Shown piece by piece: positions 24,373-33,734 of a stretch of 35,924 nt of DNA (position 1 is its first letter; every line of letters starts with the position of its first letter). The notes beneath the pieces are model-generated. The model made no database searches. It had not been told where the DNA came from and saw only the letters and a list, made by a program, of their open reading frames with translations. The translations under genes and the position numbers were made by a program. Source of the DNA: Streptomyces griseoruber (GTDB lineage: Bacteria; Actinomycetota; Actinomycetes; Streptomycetales; Streptomycetaceae). The stretch spans positions 46,677-82,600 of the forward strand of contig NZ_KQ948788.1 in the NCBI RefSeq assembly GCF_001514205.1, in the 5' to 3' direction.

Positions 24373-24489
24373 TTCTTGAGAGAAGACGCGCCACGCGGTC
24401 CCTATGCGACCTCCGCACAGCGTGCCTGGCTCGTCCGTGGCATCCGGTCCACGTTGTCCTCGGGACGAGCACGGTGTGTAACCGGTGCT

Positions 24490-24686
24490 GGGGCGACACG
24501 GATCTGTACACGGGTACGCCACCCGGAGGGGTACCGGTACGTCTGCCAGTCGTCGGCGAGGGCCGCGGCGATCTCCAGCCCTCGGCCGTGCTCGTCGTCG
24601 CCCGAGGCCGTGGCGTGGTGGTCGCGAGCCGATCCGGCGTCGGCCACCTCAACGTCGATGACGCACTCGCGCAACGTGAGCAGCAC
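24490..24686 (-). pseudogene. HATPase_c anti-sigma-type kinase, C-terminal relic
   Basis: The minus strand reads VIDVEVADAGSARDHHATAS then GDDEHGRGLEIAAALADDWQ and TYRYPSGWRTRVQIRV. This is the end of a single-domain, RsbW/SpoIIAB-like ATP-binding regulator with its DxG...GRGL motif. The N-terminal part with the N box is absent, replaced upstream by a sequence that runs into an IS256 remnant. A relic, probably cut by that insertion. Confidence 0.6.
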
Positions 24687-24761
24687 AGCGAGGGACTGTC
24701 AAACGAGTGGTGTAACTGGGGGTAGTTGGGGTTACTGACGGGCCGCCGATAGGCGGCCCTC

Positions 24762-24963
24762 GAAGGAGAGCGGACTCCAGCGGCCGCCTGGTCGGTTGCT
24801 GCAGCAGCCCGCCCTGGCCGGTCGGTTGCAGGCCCTCGGCCTGGGCGCGGTGCACCAACTCGTCGATCAGCTGGTCGTCCACGGCCTTAGCCGGCATGGC
24901 CGCTGCCGACTCGGCAGCCTCCTGCTCGGCCACGTTCTCACTGGTCGTGGATGCATCTTCCAT
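24762..24963 (-). pseudogene. IS256-family (mutator) transposase, N-terminal fragment
   Basis: About 67 residues from the ATG at 24963 match the start of IS256-family transposases in Streptomyces, including DDQLIDELVHRAQAEGLQPT and GGLLQQPTRRPLESAL. The rest (DDE core) is missing: after about 24762 no frame continues it. A dead fragment next to the HATPase relic. Confidence 0.7.
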
Positions 24964-25302
24964 GATCGGGAGTTGCACCGAACGTCTTACAGTCCCCCGC
25001 CGGGCTTCACACCCGGCCGCCGACGGGCGCCCCATGGTGGCGCACTCCTGTGCGGGCCGGGAGGTCTGCTTCGGTAAACCGGCACCCGCAGCCCGACAGC
25101 CGGCATTGCGCCGCAGTCGAGCCCCGCACGGCTCTCAGGGGCGCGGATTTTCCGCCGCAGCCACACCGGCCATACCGGTTCATGGGTGATGCGATACCAC
25201 TTCTTGACCTCTTTCGGGCAGCGCTGGAGATTCCCCTAGCAATCTGCCCCGCATGATGAGGCGCCTGCCGGTGTGGCATGCGCACGCCCGCCTGGAGATC
25301 GA
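24964..25302. other. Leader of the NRPS-like gene
   Basis: This interval has no recognisable gene. A possible TTGACC (25205-25210) lies about 95 bases before the NRPS-like ATG, but I see no good -10 box at the right distance. The ribosome site is GGAG, six bases before the ATG at 25303. Confidence 0.35.
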
Positions 25303-28300
25303 ATGAAGAACACAGCAGTCGGCCGTACCTACCACCGTGCCATGACTCCTGCCGAGTGGACCTATCTTGGTCTGCCCATGCCACAGGACATCCAGTATGT
25401 GATCGAGGGCGAGGGTGGCCTTTCACCAGATGACGTCATCAGGGCCGTCGGTCTCGCTTCCGAGGCCTCACCCGGTACACGGCTGGTTCGGCGGGGCAAG
25501 ATGTGGGTGGACAGCGGGGTCAGCCCGGCCGTGCGGGTCATGGACCGCCCGCTGGACCGGCGCCGCCTGGACTGCCAGGCACTCCATGCCCGTGGCAGCC
25601 GTCCGGGCACGCCCCTGGAAGTGCTGCTGTACCCCGGCGACCCGGCCTCCGTCGTCCTCAGGGGCCGACACGAGGTGACCGACGCCCGGGGCCTGGCCCT
25701 GTGGGCCGCGGATGTCTTCCGTGTCCTGCGCGGGCAGGAGCCCGTGGGCGCGTCGTCGGCCCTCAACAGCACGGAGTTCCTCGAGGCGCTGTATCCCCAG
25801 GGGCTGCCCCCGATCCCGCGCGGTGCGGGCGCCCTGAAGTGGCCGTCCCCGCTGGGCCGCGTGCCCGGGAGCAGCCGGAAGGTGATGTGGCGCAACAGGA
25901 CGGTCAACGGGACCCACCCGGCGGCCACCGCCAAGGTCGCCGCCGCGCTCGCGGCCGCCTACGGGCCAGGAGGGAGAGGGAGCTTCTTCGTCCCGGTCGA
26001 CCTGCGCCGTCACGACCCGGACATCCGGTCCACGGCGTGGCTGTCGCAGGCGTTGGTCCTCGACGTCGAGGGCGGCGAGGACTGGGAGCAGATCCACCGG
26101 AAGCTGCTCGCGGCGCTCGCCGAGGGCGAAGAGGTCGCCCTGCGCACCGAGCCGGACATGATGCGCGTTCCGAGGACGGCCATACGGCTGCTGTCGAAGG
26201 CCGTCGCCCGTGCGGCCGCCCGCTCGGACCGCTACTCGGGGCTGGCCTTCGTCACCCACCTCGGCACCTTCGACCTGGCCGACTTCTCCGCCGACGGCTT
26301 CCGGGCCACCGCGATGTACACCCTGGGGGGCACCGGACCCGGCGCCCCTCCGGCCGTCGACCTCATGGATTCCGGCGACCACACCGAGGTCACGGTTTCC
26401 TGGCTGGACGGACCCGGCGTGGCGCAGCGCGCGGAGGATCTGCTCGACACGGTGGAGGAGGCGCTGTCGCCGTCCAGGAACCGTCGTTGGGACGGCAATC
26501 TGACCGAACGCGCGGTGCGTGGTGAGAGCCTGATGGAGCTGATCCGCGCTCAGGTGCGGCGGGCGCCGGACCAGGTGGCGCTCACCGGTCCCGAGGGTGA
26601 TGTCACCTACCGCGAGATCAGTGACCGTGCCGACGCCGTCGCCCACGAACTGCACCGCCTCGGTGTCGGCCGGGGCTGCGTGGTGGGGCTGCTCGCCGAC
26701 CGCACGGTGGCGGCCATCGCGGGTATCTGGGGAGTCGTCCGGGCCGGGGCGGCCTTCCTTCCCCTGGACCCGCTGCACCCGGACCACCGGCTCGCCGACG
26801 TGCTGGCCGATGCGGGCGTGCGCCACTGCCTGGTCCAACAGGGCCACGAGGGACGGGACCTCTTCTCGTCCGGCTGCGTACCGCTGCCGCTCGACGACCT
26901 GTCACGAGCGAAGCCCGGCCAGGCCGAGTTCCCCGACGTCCGGCCACGCTCGGACGATCTGGCGTATGTGATCTACACCTCCGGCTCGACCGGCCGGCCC
27001 AAGGGTGTGCTCATCGAGCACGGGAACCTGCTGAATTACCTGCACTGGGCCCTGGACATGTTCCGGATCGGCACGGAGACCAGGCTCTCCCTGATGACCT
27101 CGCTGTCCTTCGACGTCTCCATGACATCGGTCTTCGGGCCGGGCATGGTGGGCGGGGCGATCGTGCTGGTGCCCGGCCGCATCAACCACCTGACGCTGCG
27201 CGGACTGCTGGAACGGTCCGGCGCCACCATGCTCAACCTCACCCCTTCCCATCTCGACCTGATCGGGCAACTGGACCTCCGGCCCACCGGCTACACCGGT
27301 GTGATCATCACCGGTGAGCAGCTCCGGGTGGAGGTGGCCGCGCGGGCGCAGCGGATGTTCGGGGAGAAGTGCCGGATCGTCAACCAGTACGGTCCGACCG
27401 AGGTCACCGTCGGGTGTACCGCCCACGTCTTCGACGAGGCGAGCGACGGCGGCGCTCACGCGGTGCCGATCGGGCTTCCCGGCTACAACTCCGCGGTGTA
27501 CCTGCTGGATGAGCGGCATCGCTTCGTCGCGCCCGGCGAGACGGGGGAGATGTACCTGGGTGGCGTTCAGCTGGCACGCGGCTACCTGGGCCGCCCCGAC
27601 CTGGACGCCGAGCGGTTCGTCCGGCTGGCCGACGGCACCCGGGTGTACCGGACCGGGGACCTGGCCACCGTCCTGCCCTCGGGGCACCTCGCCTACGTCG
27701 GCCGTAACGACGACCAGGTCAAGGTGCGCGGCAACCGGGTCGAGCCCGCCGAGGTGGCGCGAGCGCTGGAGCGGCACCCCTCGGTGGAGCGCGCCGTGGT
27801 GGTGGCCAGGACGCGGCCCGGTGGTACGGGCAAGACGCTCTGTGCCTACGTCATCCCCACAGCGGAGGTCACCCCGAAGGAACTGGAGGAGCACACGGCT
27901 GCGCTGCTGCCGCCCTACATGGTTCCGGCGGCGTTCGTCACAGTCTCCGAACTGGCCTACACCGTCAGCGGCAAGGTGGACGCGCGGGCTCTGCCCGATC
28001 CTTTCGCCGCCGACGACAGCTCGACGGCCTCCGCCATGGTGGCGCGTACGGCATCCGCGACCGCCGACCCGGTCACCCGGGCAGTGGCCGAGGTCTGGTC
28101 CCGGGTCCTCGCCATCCCCCCGGAGCGACTGGACGAGGAGGCCGACTTCCACCGGCTGGGCGGGGACTCCCTGGCGCTTCTCTCCATGCTTGCCGGGGTC
28201 AGCCATGATCTGCTGGCCCGGGGCGGGGAGGAAGAGTTCATGGCGAACCTGCTCACGATCATCGACAAGCCGACCCTGTCACGCGTGGCCCAGCTCGCCC

Positions 28301-28323
28301 GCACTGCGGGTGCGGTCGGTTGA
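25303..28323 (+). CDS. Single-module NRPS-like protein (C-like, A, T)
   Basis: A 1006-residue protein. Residues 1-400 resemble a condensation/acyltransferase-like domain, but its catalytic HHxxxDG motif is reduced to RHEVTDARG (about 123-131), with one His lost. The adenylation domain (about 420-905) is complete: VIYTSGSTGRPKG (about 554-566), NQYGPTEVTV (about 694-703), YRTGDLATVLPSGHLAYVGR and the core lysine in TVSGKVDARAL. A carrier domain follows with LGGDSL and Ser956, the likely phosphopantetheine site. By eye, specificity positions 235-331 read Asp-Val-Thr-Asn-Ile-Gly-Gln-Val-Gly; I do not assign a substrate. No thioesterase or partner gene is nearby. It may act in trans with modules elsewhere. 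Confidence 0.85.
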   Translation: MKNTAVGRTYHRAMTPAEWTYLGLPMPQDIQYVIEGEGGLSPDDVIRAVGLASEASPGTRLVRRGKMWVDSGVSPAVRVMDRPLDRRRLDCQALHARGSRPGTPLEVLLYPGDPASVVLRGRHEVTDARGLALWAADVFRVLRGQEPVGASSALNSTEFLEALYPQGLPPIPRGAGALKWPSPLGRVPGSSRKVMWRNRTVNGTHPAATAKVAAALAAAYGPGGRGSFFVPVDLRRHDPDIRSTAWLSQALVLDVEGGEDWEQIHRKLLAALAEGEEVALRTEPDMMRVPRTAIRLLSKAVARAAARSDRYSGLAFVTHLGTFDLADFSADGFRATAMYTLGGTGPGAPPAVDLMDSGDHTEVTVSWLDGPGVAQRAEDLLDTVEEALSPSRNRRWDGNLTERAVRGESLMELIRAQVRRAPDQVALTGPEGDVTYREISDRADAVAHELHRLGVGRGCVVGLLADRTVAAIAGIWGVVRAGAAFLPLDPLHPDHRLADVLADAGVRHCLVQQGHEGRDLFSSGCVPLPLDDLSRAKPGQAEFPDVRPRSDDLAYVIYTSGSTGRPKGVLIEHGNLLNYLHWALDMFRIGTETRLSLMTSLSFDVSMTSVFGPGMVGGAIVLVPGRINHLTLRGLLERSGATMLNLTPSHLDLIGQLDLRPTGYTGVIITGEQLRVEVAARAQRMFGEKCRIVNQYGPTEVTVGCTAHVFDEASDGGAHAVPIGLPGYNSAVYLLDERHRFVAPGETGEMYLGGVQLARGYLGRPDLDAERFVRLADGTRVYRTGDLATVLPSGHLAYVGRNDDQVKVRGNRVEPAEVARALERHPSVERAVVVARTRPGGTGKTLCAYVIPTAEVTPKELEEHTAALLPPYMVPAAFVTVSELAYTVSGKVDARALPDPFAADDSSTASAMVARTASATADPVTRAVAEVWSRVLAIPPERLDEEADFHRLGGDSLALLSMLAGVSHDLLARGGEEEFMANLLTIIDKPTLSRVAQLARTAGAVG

Positions 28324-28339
28324 GGATCGCCGTCCTCCC

Positions 28340-28500
28340 GCCGGACGCGGGCCGGAGAACGACGTAGACGGCGGTACGGGCGCCGACGCCGGCGCCGAGG
28401 ATGGCGCCGACGCCGAGGATGGCGTGGCGGCCGAAAGGCCAGGTGCACGGCGATGGCGAGCGGGGCGTACCAGGCCCCGTGCGCGGGCGTCCTGTCGCGT
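28340..28500 (-). pseudogene. Membrane-protein fragment
   Basis: Minus-strand readings include WYAPLAIAVHLAF and, one frame away, HAILGVGAILGAGVGARTAV and VYVVLRPA, which together look like two hydrophobic helices of an integral membrane protein. The frames differ by one base near 28440, and nothing else of the gene is present. An 18-nt near-repeat (GCCGAGGATGGC twice) lies in the middle. The family is not identifiable. Confidence 0.35.
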
Positions 28501-28560
28501 AGCGATCATTCGGATTCGAGGTTTCCGCTCCAGCCGGGGCCTTCCGGGGGGATGCCGATG

Positions 28561-29640
28561 CTAGTCGTCCCGGGCGAAGCCCTCGTTGCGGCGGTGTTGG
28601 CGGGTGGGGTTGCTCCGGAGGGGCCCGGAGACGGTGACCTGGTGTTCACGGGTGGCTTGTTCCAGGTGGGGCAGGGAGGTGTAGCCGGCGTCGACCAGGT
28701 GCTCGGCGGGCAGGAATCCGCGACGCGCCAGGCGGGTGTGGATGCCGGGCAAGACCTGACTGTCGTGGGTGGTGGCCGCGGTGGTGGCCACGTCCGTGAT
28801 CACGTTGGGGCCGTCGGGAGCACAGGTCTCGGTCAGGTGAGCGGCAAACCCCTTCCAGCTGATGATGTGTCCGTGCCGTGCGTAGCGGGCCGAGGTGTCG
28901 TAGGGAGAGACGATTGCCGGGACGAGGGTGGCAGTCCGGGCGCGCCTTCCGTTTCGGCGGTGCGCCGGCGCAGGTGTCCTGCGGCGTCACGGTGGTAGTT
29001 CCGCACCATGATCTGGCGCAGGGCCTGGATGCGGGGACCGGATGTCCGGTCTGTCCCGTTCCGGTAGAGGTGTTCCAGGAGCCGGACGGCGTCGTTTCCG
29101 GTGGCGAGGATTCTGGTCTTGGGCTTGGTGGGGTTCTTGCCCAGGCGGACCGGTCGGCCGTAGCGGCGCCCCCAGTCCTCATCGACCAAGTCGTCCAACA
29201 GGTGAGGGAAGGTACCGGCGACTTCTTCCAGTGCGGCGCGGCCCGCCTCGGTGATCAGCTCCAGGCGGGTCAGGTCACGTACCGCGGCCAGGACATGGGT
29301 GGAGTCGGTGCGCTGTGTGGTGCGCTCGCGCACCAGTCCGGCCTCCTTGAGACGGGCCAGCTCGAGGTCGAGGAGGCGGTCAGCACGATCCCCCTCGGCG
29401 AGACGGTCACGGAAGTCGGCCAGCACGCTGTGATGGAACCCGGGATCGTCCAGTTCCATGGCCATCGCGTACTTGAAGTCGATGCGGCAGCGAACCGCCT
29501 CGGCGGCCTGCCGGTCCGACAGACCCAGCAGGAACTGCAGCACACAGACGGTGGCCAGTTGAGCAGGCGAGAGACCTGGACGCCCGTCCCGCGAGTACCC
29601 GCACCCATATCGCCGTCATGCCGCCCGGGTTGCTCGCCCG
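28561..29640 (-). pseudogene. IS1182-family transposase, frameshifted and truncated
   Basis: Minus-strand readings cover most of an IS1182-family transposase: GRPGLSPAQLATVCVLQFLL, RQAAEAVRCRIDFKYAMAME and HHSVLADFRDRLAEGDRADR at the N-terminal side, the RTDSTHVLAAVRDLTRLELI stretch that contains the first catalytic Asp, and later LPAEHLVDAGYTSLPHLEQA. A frameshift near 28917 divides it, and it stops short at NEGFARDD (28561), before the cysteine-rich C-terminus. The 5' end is degenerate beyond about 29620. Non-functional. Confidence 0.8.
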
Positions 29641-29902
29641 CGCGACCTGCGCAGTCAGAGGCGGAACCTGCTCACCGGAACGCGGGCGGAGGGACAACGG
29701 GCACCTCGACAGCTACATCGGTCAACGGAACTCCTCGAGCATGCCCGTTGGCCATGCTGCCGCACCACGAAACTCCAAGATCCCCGACAGAGTCAAGCTG
29801 AGACCGGCCACGTCCCGCTCAGAGAAGGGTAAGACCGGTCCGGTCCGCTGATGACGTGCCGCAGGTCTTCCGTGCCTGACCAGTGCCGTGGCCGGAAGAG
29901 TT
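29641..29902. other. Gap without a gene
   Basis: About 260 bases between the IS1182 relic and the stop of the SARP regulator. I see no protein-like reading and no clear hairpin. It presumably holds the 3' untranslated end of the regulator. Confidence 0.4.
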
Positions 29903-32695
29903 CTACTCCCGGTTCAGCTTGGCGCGCAGCGGGCCCGCGTCCGGGTGGCCGAGTTCCTCGAAGAGGTTCAGTGCCCGGGTCCAGGCGTCGCGGGCGGCGG
30001 TGGGGTCGCCGGCCGCTTGGTGGGTGTCGCCCAGGTACGCGAAGCCGATGGCCTCGCTGTGGCGGTCGCCGGTCACACGGAACAGTTCGAGAGCGTGCCG
30101 GTAGCAGTCGACGGCCTGCCCGTACTGGCCGAGGTGACGGTGGATGTAACCGAGACTGTCCCAGGTATGGGCCTCGCCGTTGGGGTCGCCGAGCTCCTGG
30201 ATCAGCGCGAGGGCCTGTCGGCAGTACGGGAGAGCCTGCCGGTGGTCTCCTAGTTTGGTGTGGTACCAGCCGAGGTGGTTGAGAGCGATGGCCTGGCCGC
30301 CCCGGTCGTCGGCGGCGTGGTAGTGCTCCAGCGTCCGGTGGGCGTGGGCGAGCGCTTCCCGGTAGTCGCCCCGGGCCGAGGACATCCGGCCGAGGTTCTG
30401 ATGGATGCGGGCCTGACCGGCGTCGTTGCCGAGTTCGCCGAACAGGTCCAGGGCTAGCGCGTAGTGGGCGCGGGCCTCCTCGGCGTGGCCCTGCCGGTCC
30501 TCGGCGAGCCCGAGACCGCGGTGGGCATTGGCCAGCCCGGTCCTGTCGTCGCGACGCCGGGCGAGGTCCAGGGCCGTGGTGTGGGCGGCTGCCAGGGCGG
30601 GCCAGCGTCCCTGGCGGTCGAGGAAGGTGTTGAGGGCCGAGGCAAGCTGCCAGGCGTGCGCGGCGAAGGCAGTCGGGATCCACTCGATGACCGCGAGGAG
30701 GACGGGATGCTCGGCGGTGAACCAGGCGAGCGCCCGCTGATGGTCGGTGAGTGCCTCGGGGGCGGCGCCCCGCACGGCGGGCGACAGGGTGATCGGGTCC
30801 CGTCTGCGGGTCAGCAGCGCGTCGGCGGCGTGAGCGGTGTGCAGGTAGTGGTCGAGGATCCGGTGGACGGCCGTATGCCGGGACTCCTCACTGTCGTGCG
30901 CGGCGACCAGCTCCGCCGCGTACGACCGGAGCAGGTCGTGGAAGGCGTAGCGGCCCGCGGTGTGTTCGGTGAGGAGGTGACCTCCGGTCAGCTCCGCCAG
31001 CAGGGTCCGGGCACGCGCCGCCGGCACGTCGGCCAGAGCGGCCGCGGCCCGGAGACCGACCTCGGGCCCGGGGTGGAGCCCCAGCAGCCGGAAGAGGTGT
31101 GCGGCGTCGGCGCTCAGCAGCCGGTACGACCAGGAGAACACCGCGCGCACCTGGGCGGTGGGATCGCCGGCGTCCAGGGCGTCCAGCCGGCCGTCGGCCT
31201 CCTCCAGCTCCGTGGCGAGGGCGGCGAGCGAGGTCCCGGGGAGGGCCTCGGCACGGGCGGCCACGATGGACAGGGCCAGTGGCAGCCCCGCGCACCGGGC
31301 GATGATCTCGTCTGCGGCGGCGGGTTCGGCCGCCACCCGTCGGGCGCCCAGCCGTCCGGCCAGGAGGTGCCGGGCGTCGGCGGGGGCGAGCAAGTCCACG
31401 GGGAGCAGGCGGGCACCTTCCGTGGCGGCCAGGGAGGTGAGCCGGTTACGGCTGGTGACCAGTGCCAGGGAGCCGGGCATGCCGGGCAGGAGCGGGCGCA
31501 CCTGTCCCGCGTCCAGGGCGTTGTCGAGCAGGACGAGCACCCGCCGGTCGGCCAGCAGGCTCCGGTACAGGCCGGTCTGGGCCTGTAGACCGTCGGGTAT
31601 GCGGGTGGGGGGCACCCCGAGGGCGTCCAGGAACGCTCGTACCGCCTCGGCGGGGCTCACCACCGAGCCGCCCGGGTCGAAGCCCCGCAGGTTGATGTAA
31701 AGCTGTCCGTCGGGAAATACCTTGCGTACCCGGTGGGCCCAGTGCACGGCGAGTGCGGTCTTGCCCACTCCGGCGGTGCCCGACACGGCCGAGACGACAA
31801 CCGCGGCCGGTGGTACGGGATCGGCCTCGGCGGTGTCGGGCAGGAGGCTGTCGAGCCAGGCGAGTTCCTCACCACGGCCGGTGAAGGACGTCAGTCCCGG
31901 CGGCAGCTGGGCCGGGATCCCGATCGGATCCGTGGGTGGTTCGGGTGGCCGGACAGAGTCGGTGTCCCGGCGTAGTACGGCGGCCTGGATGTCTTGCAGG
32001 GCCGGGCTGGGACCGACGCCGAGTTCCTGGGTCAGCCGTCGCCGGGTGCGCTGGTAGTGGTCGAGGGCATCGGCGGGACGTCCGCAGCGGTGCAGGGCGA
32101 GCATCAGCTGCCCTGCCACCCGCTCGTCGAGCGGATGCGCCTCGGCACGGGCCGACAGTTCGGGCAGCAGCGCGGCATGCCGGCCCAGGCGTAAGAGCAG
32201 GTCGCCCAGGTCGAGTTGGGCCGACAGCCGCTCCTGCTCCAAGGTGGCGCGCAGGTCGTTGATCCAGGGGGTGTCCAAGGTGGTGAAGGGCGCGGCACGC
32301 CAGAGCCGCAGGGCCCTGTCGAACAGGGCACTGGCGTCGGTGTCGTCGTCGGCCGCACGGGCCTGTGTCACGAGGCGGCGGAAGGAGTGCAGGTCCACGG
32401 TCGCCGTCGCGGCGGTGGTGAGGACGTAGCCACCCGGTTCCCGTGTGATGGTGGCCGCGCCGGTGCCGGTCAGGACTTGTCTGAGCCGGGAGAGATAGCT
32501 GTGCAGGGTGGAGCGGACCTGCCGTGGCGGGCGGCCGCCCCAGATCCGCTCCGTGAGCTGGTCGGTCGTCACCAGACGGTTGACGTCTACCAACAGGGCC
32601 GCCAGCACCGCTCGCTGCCGGGCATGGCCCAGTGCGACCGGCCGGCCGCCGACGCTCGCCTCAACACTCCCAAGTACCCGGAACTCCACCGTCAC
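29903..32695 (-). CDS. AfsR/SARP-family regulator with NB-ARC and TPR domains
   Basis: A 930-residue regulator, close in size and layout to AfsR. It has an N-terminal OmpR-type winged helix (VEFRVLGSVEASVGGRPVAL through YLSRLRQVL, residues 1-95), a bacterial transcriptional activation domain (about 96-245, ending RRRLTQELGVGPSPALQDI), and an NB-ARC ATPase with Walker A GTAGVGKTA (about 303-311) and LVLLDNALDAGQVRPLLPG. About seven TPR-type repeats follow from residue 685, for example AIALNHLGWYHTKLGDHRQA. The GTG at 32695 was chosen: an AGGAGG lies eleven bases upstream; GTGs at 32704 and 32689 are alternatives. It is divergent from the lectin gene. In the family, members activate secondary-metabolite genes; a target here may be its own intergenic region. 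Confidence 0.92.
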   Translation of the reverse strand: MTVEFRVLGSVEASVGGRPVALGHARQRAVLAALLVDVNRLVTTDQLTERIWGGRPPRQVRSTLHSYLSRLRQVLTGTGAATITREPGGYVLTTAATATVDLHSFRRLVTQARAADDDTDASALFDRALRLWRAAPFTTLDTPWINDLRATLEQERLSAQLDLGDLLLRLGRHAALLPELSARAEAHPLDERVAGQLMLALHRCGRPADALDHYQRTRRRLTQELGVGPSPALQDIQAAVLRRDTDSVRPPEPPTDPIGIPAQLPPGLTSFTGRGEELAWLDSLLPDTAEADPVPPAAVVVSAVSGTAGVGKTALAVHWAHRVRKVFPDGQLYINLRGFDPGGSVVSPAEAVRAFLDALGVPPTRIPDGLQAQTGLYRSLLADRRVLVLLDNALDAGQVRPLLPGMPGSLALVTSRNRLTSLAATEGARLLPVDLLAPADARHLLAGRLGARRVAAEPAAADEIIARCAGLPLALSIVAARAEALPGTSLAALATELEEADGRLDALDAGDPTAQVRAVFSWSYRLLSADAAHLFRLLGLHPGPEVGLRAAAALADVPAARARTLLAELTGGHLLTEHTAGRYAFHDLLRSYAAELVAAHDSEESRHTAVHRILDHYLHTAHAADALLTRRRDPITLSPAVRGAAPEALTDHQRALAWFTAEHPVLLAVIEWIPTAFAAHAWQLASALNTFLDRQGRWPALAAAHTTALDLARRRDDRTGLANAHRGLGLAEDRQGHAEEARAHYALALDLFGELGNDAGQARIHQNLGRMSSARGDYREALAHAHRTLEHYHAADDRGGQAIALNHLGWYHTKLGDHRQALPYCRQALALIQELGDPNGEAHTWDSLGYIHRHLGQYGQAVDCYRHALELFRVTGDRHSEAIGFAYLGDTHQAAGDPTAARDAWTRALNLFEELGHPDAGPLRAKLNRE

Positions 32696-32773
32696 GATGA
32701 CCACGCCCTCCTGACACCGCAGACTCCGCCCGCCTGAGGTCGGGATCCGTTCCTGCCGAGCTGGGGCGGGTGA

Positions 32774-32806
32774 TTCAAGAAACCTCCAAGGATTCTCCAC
32801 GACCGC
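32774..32806. promoter_or_regulatory. Three 11-nt direct repeats, candidate SARP site
   Basis: TTCAAGAAACC, TCCAAGGATTC and TCCACGACCGC follow one another without gaps (32774, 32785, 32796). Each starts with a T-(T/C)-C-A-(A/C)-G heptamer-like core. SARPs typically bind heptameric direct repeats spaced at 11 bp, so this is a candidate operator in the region shared by the SARP gene (start 32695) and the lectin gene (start 32911). The assignment is inferential. Confidence 0.45.
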
Positions 32807-32910
32807 CCGGACACATTGATGTGCAGGGGCAGTTGACGAAGCGCCAGAGCACCGGCGCGACTCTCCTGCCACTGGACAGAACGAACAATGACACCGAGAG
32901 GACACAGAAG

Positions 32911-33426
32911 ATGAACCACGGACGCGCACTCGCGGGCGCTGTCGCCGCTGCCGCGCTGGCGGCGGCCGGCCTGGCCTCCACAACGGCTCCGGCCGACGCT
33001 GCCGACTTCCTCACCATCCGGAACTTCGGCAGCAATATGTGCATCCAGCCGAACCCCGCCGATCCCACCAGCACCGGCGTGCAACTCGTGCAGGAACCCT
33101 GCGACGGCAGTGCCGCCCAGCAATGGTCGAAGGTCTCGCTCGGCAGCGGGAACTACCAGTTCGTGAACCGGAACACCAGCGGCTGCATGGACGCACACGG
33201 CCCCAACGCCGACAGGACACCGGTCGACACCTGGCCCTGCAGCAGCATCAGCAACCAGAAGTGGAACTTCGCCCCCACGATTCCCAACGCCCTTCCGGCC
33301 CAGCTCGTCTCCGCGATCGGCGGCCGGTGCCTGGACGTGGCCGGCGGGTCGTGGGACGCGGGTGCCCCCATCCAGATCTACCACTGCACAAGCGACAACT
33401 CGGCGCAGGCCTGGCTGATCGGCTGA
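32911..33426 (+). CDS. Secreted ricin-type (beta-trefoil) lectin
   Basis: A 171-residue protein with a clear signal peptide (residues 1-31: MNHGRALAGAVAAAALAAAG, then an Ala-x-Ala-type cleavage near ADAAD). The mature part is one beta-trefoil of the ricin B type: three repeats with the typical CIQPN, CMDAH and CLDVA starts and Gln-x-Trp motifs (AQQWSKV, NQKWNFA, AQAWLIG), and three cysteine pairs. No catalytic domain is attached, so it is a stand-alone exported lectin that probably binds carbohydrate. The ATG at 32911 has a GAGAGGA upstream. It is divergent from the SARP gene with 215 bases between. Confidence 0.85.
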   Translation: MNHGRALAGAVAAAALAAAGLASTTAPADAADFLTIRNFGSNMCIQPNPADPTSTGVQLVQEPCDGSAAQQWSKVSLGSGNYQFVNRNTSGCMDAHGPNADRTPVDTWPCSSISNQKWNFAPTIPNALPAQLVSAIGGRCLDVAGGSWDAGAPIQIYHCTSDNSAQAWLIG

Positions 33427-33518
33427 CCCTTTTGCCGGGCCCCCTGACCGGCCGCCGAACGGAGCGGCCCCGCGTTCGGAAGTCCGGACCACCCGAGAAT
33501 CTCGGACAAGGAGACACC

Positions 33519-33734
33519 GTGCACACCCTCAAACCCGCCCGCACCGTCACCGTGAGCATGGCGAGCACGGTCCTGCTCTTCGGCGGCGTCAGCGCCGCGA
33601 GTGCCGTCCCCGGCGCCGAGACCGTCCGTACGCACGCCGCCGCATCGTCCGGCGTCACTCCGCATGCCGCCGGAGCGCAGGCACCATCAGCCAGGTCCCG
33701 CCGTACGAGCAGATCCGCGCGCTCGTCGCGCTGA
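33519..33734 (+). pseudogene. Truncated secreted peptide
   Basis: From a GTG with AAGGAGA upstream (33519) the frame reads VHTLKPARTVTVSMASTVLL, a plausible signal sequence ending near SAASAVPGAE. After about residue 55 it runs into the DNA of the GntR relic in another frame and ends at 33734. It looks like the 5' end of an exported protein that was cut off at about 33675. Expressed as it stands it would be a 71-residue peptide; I regard that as unlikely to be functional. Confidence 0.4.

Noticed and set aside
28380..28430. 18-nt near-repeat as a functional element
   Set aside because: It encodes a repeated Ala-Ile-Leu-Gly helix segment of a membrane-protein fragment; only two copies.
28561..29640. 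Active IS1182 element
   Set aside because: It is frameshifted near 28917, lacks the C-terminal part and no terminal inverted repeats were found.
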